Shown: one piece after another, positions 8,357-17,373 of the stretch | Numbering within the stretch: the first letter of the stretch is position 1 | How the letters are laid out: every line of letters starts with the position of its first letter | Notes under the pieces: model-generated | The model's database searches: none | Told to the model about the DNA's origin: nothing | The model's input: only the letters and a program-made list of their open reading frames with translations | Translations under genes and position numbers: made by a program | Origin: Phascolarctobacterium sp. | Lineage (GTDB): Bacteria; Bacillota; Negativicutes; Acidaminococcales; Acidaminococcaceae | Length of the DNA: 64,000 nucleotides | Assembly (NCBI GenBank): GCA_020024105.1 | Contig: JAHHUH010000001.1 | Span: 1 to 64,000 of the forward strand | Direction: 5' to 3'

Positions 8357-9585
8357 TTTACCTTTCTCCTCAGCAAAGAATTAGGCAAAAGTGCTATCTT
8401 GCTGGCTGCAGAGAATTTTTGCTGGGCATGGGGCGCATAGTCAATGGGTAAGCCCTCTGCATCCCGCATATCCTCCAGGGTAAATGCCAGCAACCGGCCA
8501 TCGGGCATCAGTAGCTCCAGCTGCTCACCCTGCTTAACATTATTACGCTGTTCAAAATAAGCCCGCTGCTCAGCCGCGTCATAGCTGAGGACTATTCCCA
8601 CAAAATCATGGGTCTGCTCGTAGCTGGAGGTGGTATAGACCTGACCCTCCCAACTAGGCTTCTGCACAGCAAAGCCGGTGGTATAGGGACGGTGGGAAAC
8701 CTTTTCCAGCTCCTCCCGCCACTGCTGCTGGACGGTGTAGTGCTCCAGATCAGCGTAGCAGGCATCAATAGCCTTACGATAGGTGCTGACTACGGTTGCT
8801 ACATAGTGGACGCTCTTCATACGCCCCTCAATCTTCAGACTGCAGACACCGGCCGTCATCAGCTCCGGCAAATAGTCAATCAGGCACAAATCCTTGGAGT
8901 TCATAATATAGGTGCCTCTTTCGTCCTCCTGAACATCAAAGGCCTCGCCAGGACGATTCTTCTCCAATAGCGTATAATCCCAACGGCAGGCCTGGGCACA
9001 GGCACCACGGTTACCATCACGACCGGTCAGGTAGCTGCTCAGCAGGCAGCGGCCGGAATAGGAAATGCACATAGCACCATGGACGAAGGCCTCCAGCTCC
9101 ACCTCGGTCCGCGCACCAATTTCAGCAATTTCCTGTAGGGACAGCTCTCGGGCCAAAACCACGCGCTCCGCTCCCATGGCGGCCCAAGCATTAACAGCTT
9201 CGTAGTTGGTGGTATTAGCCTGGGTGCTGACGTGAAGAGCCATTTGCGGTACTACTCTTTTAGCCACGCTCCACACGCCAAAATCGGAAATCAGCAGGGC
9301 GTCAACTCCAGTTTTTTCCAAATCCTGTAAATAAGCCGGCAACTTGGCAATATCCTCATTATGCGCAAAAATATTTACGGTAACATATACCTTTTTACCC
9401 AGAGAATGAGCAAAGCCTACGATTTCGCTAATTTCCTCCAGGGAAAAATTATTGGCAAAGGCACGCAGTCCGAACATCTTCCCGCCTAGGTAAATGGCAT
9501 CCGCACCATATAGGAGAGCCATACGGCCCTTTTCCATATTACCTGCAGGAGCCAGCAGCTCCGGTTTTGTAAATTTTCTAATCAT
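8353..9585 (-). CDS. U32-family protein (tRNA/rRNA hydroxylation type, TrhP-like)
   Basis: A 410-residue protein. It begins with the U32 signature 'PELLAPAGNMEKGRMALLYGADAIYLGG' and carries the cysteine block 'EAFVHGAMCISYSGRCLLSS ... GACAQACRW' that in this family holds an iron-sulfur cluster. Characterised relatives (TrhP, RlhA) hydroxylate tRNA or 23S rRNA; older annotation calls them peptidases or collagenases. The length of about 410 fits TrhP better than RlhA. GGGAG lies 7 nt before the ATG; the mltG stop is 2 nt upstream. Confidence 0.85.
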   Translation of the reverse strand: MIRKFTKPELLAPAGNMEKGRMALLYGADAIYLGGKMFGLRAFANNFSLEEISEIVGFAHSLGKKVYVTVNIFAHNEDIAKLPAYLQDLEKTGVDALLISDFGVWSVAKRVVPQMALHVSTQANTTNYEAVNAWAAMGAERVVLARELSLQEIAEIGARTEVELEAFVHGAMCISYSGRCLLSSYLTGRDGNRGACAQACRWDYTLLEKNRPGEAFDVQEDERGTYIMNSKDLCLIDYLPELMTAGVCSLKIEGRMKSVHYVATVVSTYRKAIDACYADLEHYTVQQQWREELEKVSHRPYTTGFAVQKPSWEGQVYTTSSYEQTHDFVGIVLSYDAAEQRAYFEQRNNVKQGEQLELLMPDGRLLAFTLEDMRDAEGLPIDYAPHAQQKFSAASKIALLPNSLLRRKVK

Positions 9586-9587
9586 CT

Positions 9588-10622
9588 TTATCTCCCATTA
9601 TCAATATCTTCAATAGCCTGCAGATGCTGGCTATAGGTACTTGTAAACCGGTGATGCCCATTGGGCTCGGCTACAAAATACAAATAGTCATGCTCCTCCG
9701 GTGCCAGGACTGCCTGAATCGCCCTCAGACTGGGGCTGGCAATGGGTCCCGGAGGTAAGCCGTTATTTTGGTAGGTGTTGTAGGGACTTTGGATTTCCGT
9801 ATCCTTAAAGGTAATCAATTCCTTCTGGGCGCCTAAAATATACTGGATGGTAGTATCGGACTGGATGGGCATATTAATAGCCAGACGCTTCTCAAACACA
9901 CCGGCAATCCGGGGCTGCTCCTCCGGATACACGGCCTCCAGCTCCACCATCGCCGCCAGATTCACCACGTCCCGCAGGTTCAGCTGACGCTCCTCCACTG
10001 TCTTTAACACACCATTTTCCGTCATGGCATCGTTAAAGCCCCGAACTAGGATAGCTAAGATTTCTTCCTCAGTAGCGCCCCAGGGAATTTCATAGGTAGC
10101 CGGATAGAGGAAGCCCTCAGCTTTAAAAATAACATTGGGGTCCTCTGTAGCCATATAGGCATAGGGAGCATAATTTTTAGCCGCTTCCATAAACTTAGCC
10201 GCGCTCCCCAATTTAAAGGTTTCCAGCTTTTTAGCAGTTTTGACTACGTTATAGCCCTCAGGAATGGTAAACTGCAGTCTTTTTACATTGCCCTTGGCCA
10301 TGGTATTGACAATCTCGCTATTACTCCAGCCACCCTCAAGCACGTAAATTCCCGCCTGAAGCTTATGGGCCAGGCCCTTCATTCTAGCCTCCCAACGGAA
10401 ATTGACCGGATCACGTACCAATTTCTGTTCATGAAGTAAAACAGCAATATTCTCCGTCGTCATGCCCGGCTCCACAGTAATAATCTGCTTCCCCTCCTTG
10501 GCATAACCTGTATTATCCCCTTCCTTAACCAGATAATACTGAGCACCCAAAATGGCAGCTACCAAAAGTACCATCACTGCCTTCAGCAGCTTTAAAAAGC
10601 CTTCTCTTCCACGTAAATTCAT
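9588..10622 (-). CDS. mltG: Endolytic transglycosylase MltG
   Basis: A 344-residue inner-membrane lytic transglycosylase that trims nascent glycan strands. There is a membrane anchor at about residues 12-30, a LysM-like segment near 45-65, and a YceG catalytic domain. The motif 'VNLAAMVELEA' includes the catalytic Glu, and the conserved 'NTYQNNGLPPGPIASPS' lies near the C-terminus. The ATG at 10622 is preferred over an adjacent upstream TTG. It is followed by U32 and DUF4911 in one tight run. Confidence 0.92.
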   Translation of the reverse strand: MNLRGREGFLKLLKAVMVLLVAAILGAQYYLVKEGDNTGYAKEGKQIITVEPGMTTENIAVLLHEQKLVRDPVNFRWEARMKGLAHKLQAGIYVLEGGWSNSEIVNTMAKGNVKRLQFTIPEGYNVVKTAKKLETFKLGSAAKFMEAAKNYAPYAYMATEDPNVIFKAEGFLYPATYEIPWGATEEEILAILVRGFNDAMTENGVLKTVEERQLNLRDVVNLAAMVELEAVYPEEQPRIAGVFEKRLAINMPIQSDTTIQYILGAQKELITFKDTEIQSPYNTYQNNGLPPGPIASPSLRAIQAVLAPEEHDYLYFVAEPNGHHRFTSTYSQHLQAIEDIDNGR

Positions 10623-10657
10623 CAAATTCTACTCTCGCTTCTAAATTCTCTTACAAC

Positions 10658-10687
10658 TAAAAAAAGTGCCGGACCGAAGTCCGGCAA
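10658..10687 (-). terminator. Rho-independent terminator after the DUF1292 gene
   Basis: The stem TGCCGGACTTCGGTCCGGCA with a short loop is followed by seven T on the minus strand. It lies between the DUF1292 gene and mltG, so mltG probably has its own promoter or depends on read-through. Confidence 0.88.
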
Positions 10688-10696
10688 GAGATATTC

Positions 10697-11059
10697 TTAT
10701 TCTTCGTCTTCAGGGAACATTTCTGTGTAAGCTTTCTTAGCAGCTTCAAATTCTTCATCGGTAGGTCCTACATAAATAGGCTCACCATTTTCGTCAAAGT
10801 CAATACGGGCAATGATAACATTGTCTTCTCCGTCATCCTCTGCTTCGTGCTCATGCTCATGGCAATGGCATTCTTCGTCTTCGCAGCAGTCTTCTACGTC
10901 AACGCCTACCAGAACAGCAAAGTTTTTATCACCAACGGGGATAACAGCTTCCTCTGCGAAATAATGTTCAACGCCCTGCTCATCGGTCAGAACAACGATT
11001 GCACATTCTTCTTCCTCTTGCATAGCCTCTAATTCTTCATTTTTAATGTCTTTTTCCAT
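10697..11059 (-). CDS. DUF1292 protein with a Cys/His-rich insert
   Basis: A 120-residue, strongly acidic DUF1292 protein (YrzB-like). The domain starts around residue 20 ('AIVVLTDEQGVEHYF') and ends with 'ENGEPIYVGPTDEEF'. Unusually, the middle has a dense metal-ligand cluster: Cys58, Cys59, Cys64, His65, Cys66, His67, His69 and His71, embedded in acidic residues. The function of DUF1292 is unknown. The order ireB-ruvX-DUF1292 matches the Bacillus yrzL-yrrK-yrzB cluster, though no alaS is present here. AGAGGTG precedes the ATG. Confidence 0.85.
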   Translation of the reverse strand: MEKDIKNEELEAMQEEEECAIVVLTDEQGVEHYFAEEAVIPVGDKNFAVLVGVDVEDCCEDEECHCHEHEHEAEDDGEDNVIIARIDFDENGEPIYVGPTDEEFEAAKKAYTEMFPEDEE

Positions 11060-11140
11060 TTCAGCACCTCTTTCATAGATGTTTTAGATACATTTATTTT
11101 AGTATATCTGACTACTTCTGTCAATTTACCCTTATAAAAC

Positions 11141-11569
11141 TTAGGGTTGGGGATGGGAATCCAGATAATTTTGCAGGATAACCACAGCCGCCATCATATC
11201 AATAATTCTTTTACGCTTTTCCCGGCGCAAATCAGCATCAATCAGTACCTTTTCGGCAGCTACGGTAGAAAGCCTTTCATCCCAGAGGACCACCTTCTGC
11301 TCCGGGAATTTTTCCCGCAAGGTCTGGGCCATGGCCTCACAAATCTGGGCACGCTCACCAATGCTGCCGTTCATATTCTTAGGATAGCCGACTACCAGGA
11401 CGCCCACCTCGTGCTCCTTGATCAGCTCTGCCAAGCGGGCATAATCCCGGGCCTCACTGGTACGATGAATGGTTTCCACCCCATTGGCAATCATCCACAT
11501 CAAATCGCTGACAGCGATACCGATCGTTCTAGTCCCTACGTCAAGGGACATAATCCGTTTTGTATTCAT
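11141..11569 (-). CDS. ruvX: Putative pre-16S rRNA nuclease / Holliday-junction resolvase RuvX (YqgF)
   Basis: A 142-residue RNase H-fold protein. The first acidic motif is MSLDVGTRTIGIAVSD, followed by VGYPKNMNGS, WDERLST and a C-terminal acidic helix 'RKRIIDMMAAV'. The family trims the 5' end of 16S rRNA in E. coli and has also been described as a resolvase. Its ATG overlaps the ireB stop by 4 nt. Confidence 0.93.
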   Translation of the reverse strand: MNTKRIMSLDVGTRTIGIAVSDLMWMIANGVETIHRTSEARDYARLAELIKEHEVGVLVVGYPKNMNGSIGERAQICEAMAQTLREKFPEQKVVLWDERLSTVAAEKVLIDADLRREKRKRIIDMMAAVVILQNYLDSHPQP

Positions 11570-11826
11570 TTCTTAATGTTCTCCAAATAGCATTTTACCA
11601 TTTCTTCAATCAGCTCGTAGCGCTCATGGTAGCGCAGCTTTGTACGGGCGTCATCATAGCTGGTAATATAGGTAGGATCGCCACTGAGCAGATAGCCTGC
11701 CAGCTGGTCCACCGGATTATAGCCCTTGGCCTCCAAGGCTGCATAAACCTCTTTAACGGTATCGGCTACTGCCCGTTTTTCATCCTGTCTTTTAAATAGC
11801 ATGGTTTCTTGAGATACTTTTTCCAT
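11566..11826 (-). CDS. IreB-family regulatory phosphoprotein (DUF965)
   Basis: An 86-residue protein matching the IreB family: 'ETMLFKRQDE ... VKEVYAALEAKGYNPVDQLAGYLLSGDPTYITSYDDAR'. In Enterococcus IreB is a substrate of the IreK Ser/Thr kinase and affects cephalosporin resistance. The ATG at 11826 is chosen because GGGAGG lies 8 nt upstream; an upstream TTG would overlap that site. It overlaps ruvX by 4 nt. Confidence 0.9.
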   Translation of the reverse strand: MEKVSQETMLFKRQDEKRAVADTVKEVYAALEAKGYNPVDQLAGYLLSGDPTYITSYDDARTKLRYHERYELIEEMVKCYLENIKK

Positions 11827-11950
11827 AATTGTTACCTCCCTCAACTACTATCGATAACATTGTAGCATAAAAAAAGAATTTTTGTTTAGAATAAATTGTA
11901 AAAAATTAATGGAATTGGACTCCTTTGGTCCCCAAAAAACGTCGAACCTA

Positions 11951-11984
11951 TAAAAAAAGCAGGAATCCCAAAGAATTCCTGCCT
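11951..11984 (-). terminator. Rho-independent terminator after rnpB
   Basis: GCAGGAATTC and GATTCCTGC form a stem on the minus strand, followed by seven T. Confidence 0.88.
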
Positions 11985-11995
11985 TATTTGCTAGA

Positions 11996-12345
11996 ACGAG
12001 TGTTCAATAAGCCGAGTTCTGTTCCGCCAAGCGGTGATAATCATTTATCTAGGCTTACAGTTGCCTGCAAGCTCAAGCGATACAACCCGGAAGGTCAGCG
12101 GGCCGCTTCATCCCCTCCCTATTTGATCTTACTCCGAATGGGGTTTACCTAGCCAGCTAGTTACCTAACTGCTGGTGCGCTCTTACCGCACCGTTCCACC
12201 CTTACCTGCCGAAGCAGGCGGTACACATTTCTGTGGCACTATCCCTGAGGTCACCCTCGCCGGACGTTATCCGGCATTCTGCCCTACGGAGCTCGGACTT
12301 TCCTCATCTGACGTAAAGTCAGCCGCGATTATCTTTCACACTCAA
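11996..12345 (-). ncRNA. rnpB: RNase P RNA (bacterial type A)
   Basis: The minus strand carries the hallmark block GAGGAAAGTCCGAGCTCC near its 5' end (about 12290-12308), other conserved segments and a 3' end with ACAGAACTCGGCTTATTGAA. The termini can pair (GAGTGT at 12338-12343 with ACACTC at 11998-12003), defining P1. It is the catalytic RNA that matures tRNA 5' ends. A promoter with a perfect -35 lies just upstream and a terminator directly downstream. Exact ends are estimated to within a few bases. Confidence 0.95.
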
Positions 12346-12351
12346 TTGCAT

Positions 12352-12380
12352 ATTTTAGCACAGGGTACTAAAGCTGTCAA
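12352..12380 (-). promoter_or_regulatory. Sigma-70 promoter of rnpB
   Basis: TTGACA (12375-12380) and TAAAAT (12352-12357) on the minus strand with a 17-nt spacer; the expected start is about 12345. Confidence 0.88.
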
Positions 12381-12413
12381 CAGCACCAATACCAACTTTC
12401 TGCTTTTATTACT

Positions 12414-13934
12414 TTAAAAATCCCAACGCAGGCCTACACCCACTAAAGTGGTATCGTCCTCCTGTCCCTTGTGGTGGTCCACATTATCCATCTTAGCATA
12501 ACCCACCATGGCATCCAGGTACATATTCTTTTGCAGCTTAGCACTATAATTAATGCTGTACTCTTCCATGCTCATATTATGCTCTCTGCTACGCTCAAAA
12601 TCAGTATTGCAATAGCTGAAGCCTAAGCGGTTACCATTGTCCAGATAGTGGTTGATGCTGGCATTGTACTGTACGGCATCTCCACCCATGGCATTACCCA
12701 TAATATCATCTTCGTATACCCAGCCATTAACAAAACGGCCATGGCTATACCAGCCATCCTTGGTCTTGCTGCCCTCTAAGCGCAGGTCCCAGCTACCATC
12801 GGCAGTCAGTTGCGGGAAATAAATACCTGCAGTAAAGGCATTATCACTGGGGAAGTAGCCAGCCTGGTCCTCGCCATAGAGCTCACCATAGAACTGGACA
12901 CCGGGGAAGCGCAGACGGAAATCAATACCGGCAATATCATCCCATTTATCATTGCTTTCAGCATTGTCACCGGTAATCCAGTCACTGTCAAAGCCGCGAA
13001 GCATGGAAATTCTTTCCACACCGAAGGTAAAATAATCCTGAGGTACGAAGTCCACACGCATACCTAATAAATGAGCATGGTCCTCTTCTCTCTCCCACAG
13101 GCTGCTGAAATCTTCTGCTTTAGCACGGCGATTACCCTCCATCTGGCTATAGAACACATTCACATTGGCCTTACCCAGGAAGCGGAAGAAGCCATGCTCA
13201 ATCTCGTAGGGCTCCAGCAAATTTAACTTCACCATGGTATGAGGAGTAGCGTTATTGCCATAGGCCAACGCAGATTGGCGACCACCCCATTGCAACGGCA
13301 TTTTACCTGCTTCAATTCCCCATACGCCGATATGGGTCTTTACATATCCCTCCTCCAGGCTCGCATCGCCATGCTGGTCCTCATCATAGCTGAAGCGGGG
13401 AGTTAAGGACAGAGCCCAATCCTCATTGATATTACCACCAAGAGTCAGCTTGCCTACGATGTTAGCACCATCGCCATAGCGGTAACCATTATTATTTCTG
13501 TTCAAGGGCTGCCAGAAGGCATTTACTCTTTGACCAGCATAAGCATAGGTAGTCCGATCCGCATCCACATAGGTAAAATCTGCTTCCATGCTCTTTAAGC
13601 CCAAAGTATTGGGAAAAGCAGCAGTATTGTCACCCTGCTCCACATAAGCAATTTCCTCAGCCAGGTCCTCCACCATTTCATTATAGTGGACCCGCAGATA
13701 AATGGGCATTCCGGCCGGATTCAGCTCGGATAACCAGGTAGCTACCTGCAAACGGCTGTAGGGACGAGCATTGATAGCCATATCTTCAATATAGCCCATG
13801 GCTTCCATTTTATCCAAATAAGTATAATAATCACTATCCAGGGGCACATTAGTAGTTACCAGAGGAGCAGCATAGGCCCAAGCACTCATGCTCAGCAGAC
13901 CTGCTGTCAAACCAGCACATAAAAACTTTTTCAT
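12414..13934 (-). CDS. Outer-membrane beta-barrel protein, capsule-assembly Wzi family
   Basis: A 506-residue exported protein. Residues 1-22 are a signal peptide ending AYA. The mature start has the Wzi-type helical segment 'PLDSDYYTYLDKMEAMGYIED ... RPYSRLQVATWLSEL', and the rest is a series of alternating amphipathic strands. The Wzi-like signature 'WGGRQSALAYGNNATPHTMVKL' is present, and the last residue is Phe (GLRWDF), the outer-membrane barrel sorting pattern. Wzi of Klebsiella helps attach capsule; the ligand here is unknown. No capsule genes lie nearby. GAGGAGG precedes the ATG. It shows that the cell has an outer membrane. Confidence 0.82.
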   Translation of the reverse strand: MKKFLCAGLTAGLLSMSAWAYAAPLVTTNVPLDSDYYTYLDKMEAMGYIEDMAINARPYSRLQVATWLSELNPAGMPIYLRVHYNEMVEDLAEEIAYVEQGDNTAAFPNTLGLKSMEADFTYVDADRTTYAYAGQRVNAFWQPLNRNNNGYRYGDGANIVGKLTLGGNINEDWALSLTPRFSYDEDQHGDASLEEGYVKTHIGVWGIEAGKMPLQWGGRQSALAYGNNATPHTMVKLNLLEPYEIEHGFFRFLGKANVNVFYSQMEGNRRAKAEDFSSLWEREEDHAHLLGMRVDFVPQDYFTFGVERISMLRGFDSDWITGDNAESNDKWDDIAGIDFRLRFPGVQFYGELYGEDQAGYFPSDNAFTAGIYFPQLTADGSWDLRLEGSKTKDGWYSHGRFVNGWVYEDDIMGNAMGGDAVQYNASINHYLDNGNRLGFSYCNTDFERSREHNMSMEEYSINYSAKLQKNMYLDAMVGYAKMDNVDHHKGQEDDTTLVGVGLRWDF

Positions 13935-13992
13935 CCATAAACCTCCTCAACACTGCTTATCACAGCATTGTATTTTTCATTTATACAAACCC

Positions 13993-14001
13993 ATTATAGC
14001 A
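13993..14001 (-). promoter_or_regulatory. Extended -10 promoter of the Wzi-like gene
   Basis: TGC-TATAAT on the minus strand about 60 nt before the start codon. There is no convincing -35, which fits an extended -10 promoter. Confidence 0.55.
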
Positions 14002-14109
14002 CATTTTTTCCAGGAGAAAACACACCTGGGACAAAAAGACATGTATACAAACCTCGGCACTGGAGCTAAGGCATCCACTACCAAGGAAAATTATAAATGC
14101 TTCTAAGCA

Positions 14110-14148
14110 AAAGCAGGCCCCACCCTCTTAGACGAGGATGGGGCCTGC
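14110..14148 (-). terminator. Strong hairpin after dapA
   Basis: GCAGGCCCCATCCTC pairs with GAGGGTGGGGCCTGC directly after the dapA stop. The following T run is short (TTTT) on the minus strand. Confidence 0.75.
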
Positions 14149-14162
14149 ACTATTTTTTATTT

Positions 14163-15062
14163 TTAAGCCTGTTCCAAGCCGTAATGCCGCAGCAACGCAT
14201 CAACCTTCACTGCATCAGCCTCCATCAGGGGAGTCAGGGGCAGACGGGGCTTACCCACATCAATACCGGTAACCTTAGTTACTGCATATTTAATGGGAAT
14301 CGGATTACTTTCACAGAACATGGTCTTAGCCAAGGGTACCAGATCCCTGTTCAGCTTAGCAGCCTCTTCTACACGGCCTTCGGTATACGCACGCATAATC
14401 TGCTGTACCAGATGACCACCCAGGTTGCCTACAACAGAAATCAGACCGCAGGCACCTACGGACATAAAGGGCAGCACCAGATTATCGTCACCACTATAAA
14501 TGGAGATACGCTCCGGCAGGACACGATAAAGCTCTGCCGTTTGTGCTACACTGCCGGCAGCCTCTTTTACTGCTACGATATTGGAGAAATCCTCAGCCAG
14601 ACGGGCAATGGTGGCCGGTTCAATATTGGAACCGGTACGACCGGGCACGTTATACACGATGATGGGCAGCTTGGTGGACTTAGCCACAGCTGCAAAATGC
14701 TGATAATAACCCTCCTGAGTCGGTTTATTATAGTAGGGTCCTACTACCAGCAGGCCATCCACACCTACCTCTTCAAAGGCATGTACCAGCTCCAGGGTTG
14801 TCTTGGTGCAGTTAGTACCAGCACCGACAATAATGGGAGCACGACCACCCACTCTTTCCTTAATAGCTTTCAGGATAGCTACCTTTTCGTCAAAATCCAT
14901 GGTTGCCGCTTCACCGGTGGAGCCTTCTACTACCAGGGCATCCACCTCATGGTCCAGTAGCCATTCAGCAAAATCGGCCGCAGCCTGACAGTTAATACTA
15001 TCATCAGCGTTAAAGGGAGTAACCATAGCGGTTAATAATCTACCAAAATAAGGTTTTTGCAT
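14163..15062 (-). CDS. dapA: 4-hydroxy-tetrahydrodipicolinate synthase
   Basis: A 299-residue TIM-barrel enzyme that condenses pyruvate with aspartate semialdehyde, the first committed step of the lysine/diaminopimelate pathway. Visible motifs are GSTGEA near residue 47, YYNKPTQEG, IIVYNVPGRTG with the active-site Tyr, and VAVKEAAGS with the Schiff-base Lys. It is the last gene of a dapB-asd-lysC-dapA operon, so it falls under the lysine riboswitch. AGAGGTG precedes the ATG. Confidence 0.97.
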   Translation of the reverse strand: MQKPYFGRLLTAMVTPFNADDSINCQAAADFAEWLLDHEVDALVVEGSTGEAATMDFDEKVAILKAIKERVGGRAPIIVGAGTNCTKTTLELVHAFEEVGVDGLLVVGPYYNKPTQEGYYQHFAAVAKSTKLPIIVYNVPGRTGSNIEPATIARLAEDFSNIVAVKEAAGSVAQTAELYRVLPERISIYSGDDNLVLPFMSVGACGLISVVGNLGGHLVQQIMRAYTEGRVEEAAKLNRDLVPLAKTMFCESNPIPIKYAVTKVTGIDVGKPRLPLTPLMEADAVKVDALLRHYGLEQA

Positions 15063-15077
15063 GTAAGTACACCTCTT

Positions 15078-16298
15078 CTATAATTTAAAGGCCTTATGCA
15101 GGGCAATAACTGCATCAGCCAAATATTCTTCTTTAATAATCGCAGAAATCGTCGTATCAGAATCCACCGTCTGGAGGATGGAAATATTCTTGCTAGCCAA
15201 AGCGGTAACGAAGGTCGCCATAACACCGGGTACGCCACGCATGGCATTACCTACAACGGATACCTTACCACAGCCCTCATTCAGCTCATAGTTAAAATGA
15301 GTATCCTCCAATACCTTGCAGGTATGCTCCACATCCGGATTGAAAACGGCAAACATAGCTTCCTTTTCGGACAAGTTCAGACAGCCTACGCTGATGCCGG
15401 CACTAGCCAAGTCCTCAAAAAGCTTGCGGCCGGCAGCCATATCCTGAGGATTCAGGGCTACGCGGAACTGGGCAATACCGGTCAGATTGGCAATACCACT
15501 GGCCATAGTATCATGGATGGCAATATCACAGCCACATCCGCCCACCAGACGTTCATTAGTTACCAGGGTACCCTGGGCATCCGTAAAGGTACATTTAACG
15601 ATAAGGGGCACATTGCTGCTCATGGCAATTTCCACAGCACGAGGGTGGATGACCTTAGCTCCATTATAAGCCATCTGGCAAATTTCTGCATAGGAAATAT
15701 GATCCATGATGCTGGGAGCCTTTACAATACGGGGATCGGCAGTCATAATGCCGTCCACATCGGTATAAATTTCTACAAATGCCGCATGCAGAGCCGCACC
15801 CAGGGCTGCTGCTGTAGTATCACTACCGCCACGGCCCAATGTTGTAAATTTATTATTATTTTCTGTTATCCCCTGGAAGCCGCAGACTACCGGGACAATA
15901 TTGGAATCCAGCAGGCGGAGAATACCCTCTGTATTGATATTCTTAATCCGGGCCGCACCAAACTGGGAGTCAGTCACGATACCTGCCTGTCCACCAGTCA
16001 ATGCTACAGCATTAATACCCGCCTTCTGCAGAGTAGCTGCCATAACGCAGGCGGAAATCAACTCGCCACAGCACATCATGGCATCCATTTCCCGCACATT
16101 AACGGATAAATTAACATCCTTAAGAGTGTCAATAAGCGTATCCGTAGCATAAGGATCACCCTTACGACCCATGGCAGACACTACTACTACGGGCATATAG
16201 CCGTTCTTCAGGGCCTGCTGAATCTTTTTCTGTACAGCAGCACGGGTTTCTGTAGTTACTACAGAGGTGCCGCCAAATTTCTGGACAATTATCTTCAT
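15078..16298 (-). CDS. lysC: Aspartate kinase
   Basis: A 406-residue monofunctional aspartokinase that phosphorylates aspartate to start the aspartate family pathway. The N-terminus has the signature KFGGTSV, followed by GRGGSDTTAAALGAAL and EIYTDVDGIMTADPR. The C-terminal part (from about residue 265) contains two ACT-type regulatory domains, so feedback by an end product (lysine or meso-diaminopimelate) is likely. GAGGT precedes the ATG. Its position between asd and dapA points to the lysine-regulated isozyme. Confidence 0.95.
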   Translation of the reverse strand: MKIIVQKFGGTSVVTTETRAAVQKKIQQALKNGYMPVVVVSAMGRKGDPYATDTLIDTLKDVNLSVNVREMDAMMCCGELISACVMAATLQKAGINAVALTGGQAGIVTDSQFGAARIKNINTEGILRLLDSNIVPVVCGFQGITENNNKFTTLGRGGSDTTAAALGAALHAAFVEIYTDVDGIMTADPRIVKAPSIMDHISYAEICQMAYNGAKVIHPRAVEIAMSSNVPLIVKCTFTDAQGTLVTNERLVGGCGCDIAIHDTMASGIANLTGIAQFRVALNPQDMAAGRKLFEDLASAGISVGCLNLSEKEAMFAVFNPDVEHTCKVLEDTHFNYELNEGCGKVSVVGNAMRGVPGVMATFVTALASKNISILQTVDSDTTISAIIKEEYLADAVIALHKAFKL

Positions 16299-16319
16299 GA
16301 AATTTACCTCCGCTTCAGT

Positions 16320-17351
16320 TTAAAGCCAACCGTTTTTAATCATGGTTTCGGCAATTTGTAAGGTATTCAAGGCTGCACCCTTGCGAATCTGGTCACCTAC
16401 TACCCACAAATTGAAGGTATTAGGATTGGATTCATCACGGCGCAGGCGACCTACGTAGCAGTCATTCTGCTCGGAGGTATAGAGGGGCATGGGGTAAACC
16501 TGCTCTGACGGCTTATCCAGCATTTGCACGCCGGGGAAGCTATCAATCGCCTTTACCATATCTGCCAGCTCTAAATCATGCTCAAATTCTATATTCACCG
16601 CTTCACTATGACTGCGATATACGGGTACACGAACAGTGGTTGCCGTAATACGCATTTCTGAATCAGCAAAAATCTTTCTGGTTTCATTAATCATTTTCAT
16701 CTCTTCCTTGGTATAAAGATTATCCAAGAAAGCATCTATCTGGGGAATCAGGTTAAAGGCAATGGGATAATGCTTGGGCAGACTGGCAGAGGGTAAAATT
16801 TTCGCTACCATTTCCTCACCTGCGCTATAAGCCTTTACCTGGTCAGTCAATTCGTCAATGCCCTCCTTACCAGCACCGGAAACGGCCTGATAGGTAGAAA
16901 CTACAACTCTCTTAATTCGCGCTAAATCATAAAGAGGCTTGAGAGCCATAACCATGATAATCGTGGAGCAGTTAGGATTAGCAATAATGCCCTTATGCTG
17001 CAAAATAGCCTCCGGGTTAACTTCTGGCACTACCAGGGGCACCTCCGGGTCCATCCTAAAGGTACTGGAATTATCAATAACTACAGCACCTGCCTGCACT
17101 GCATAGGGAGCAAATTCCTTGGATACACTGCCACCTGCAAAAAGAGCAATATCAATGCCCGCAAAGGAATCCTTCGTTGCTTCCTGTACGGTATAGGTCT
17201 TCCCCATAAAAGCAATCTCTTTACCTGCACTACGTTTAGAAGCCAACAGGCGTAATTCAGCAAAGGGGAAATTTCTTTCCTCGATCAATTTCAAAAATTC
17301 CGTACCTACTGCACCAGTAGCACCTAAAATTGCAACATTGTATTTTTTCAT
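16320..17351 (-). CDS. asd: Aspartate-semialdehyde dehydrogenase
   Basis: A 343-residue NADPH-dependent enzyme. The Rossmann motif GATGAVG is at residues 10-16, and the catalytic Cys is in NPNCSTI near residue 126. The substrate-binding block 'YQAVSGAGKEGIDEL' and a C-terminal His region ('VYRSHSEAVNIEFE') follow. It reduces aspartyl phosphate to the semialdehyde used by DapA. GGAGGTAAGACCC precedes the ATG. Confidence 0.97.
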   Translation of the reverse strand: MKKYNVAILGATGAVGTEFLKLIEERNFPFAELRLLASKRSAGKEIAFMGKTYTVQEATKDSFAGIDIALFAGGSVSKEFAPYAVQAGAVVIDNSSTFRMDPEVPLVVPEVNPEAILQHKGIIANPNCSTIIMVMALKPLYDLARIKRVVVSTYQAVSGAGKEGIDELTDQVKAYSAGEEMVAKILPSASLPKHYPIAFNLIPQIDAFLDNLYTKEEMKMINETRKIFADSEMRITATTVRVPVYRSHSEAVNIEFEHDLELADMVKAIDSFPGVQMLDKPSEQVYPMPLYTSEQNDCYVGRLRRDESNPNTFNLWVVGDQIRKGAALNTLQIAETMIKNGWL

Positions 17352-17373
17352 GGGTCTTACCTCCTCCGTATTC

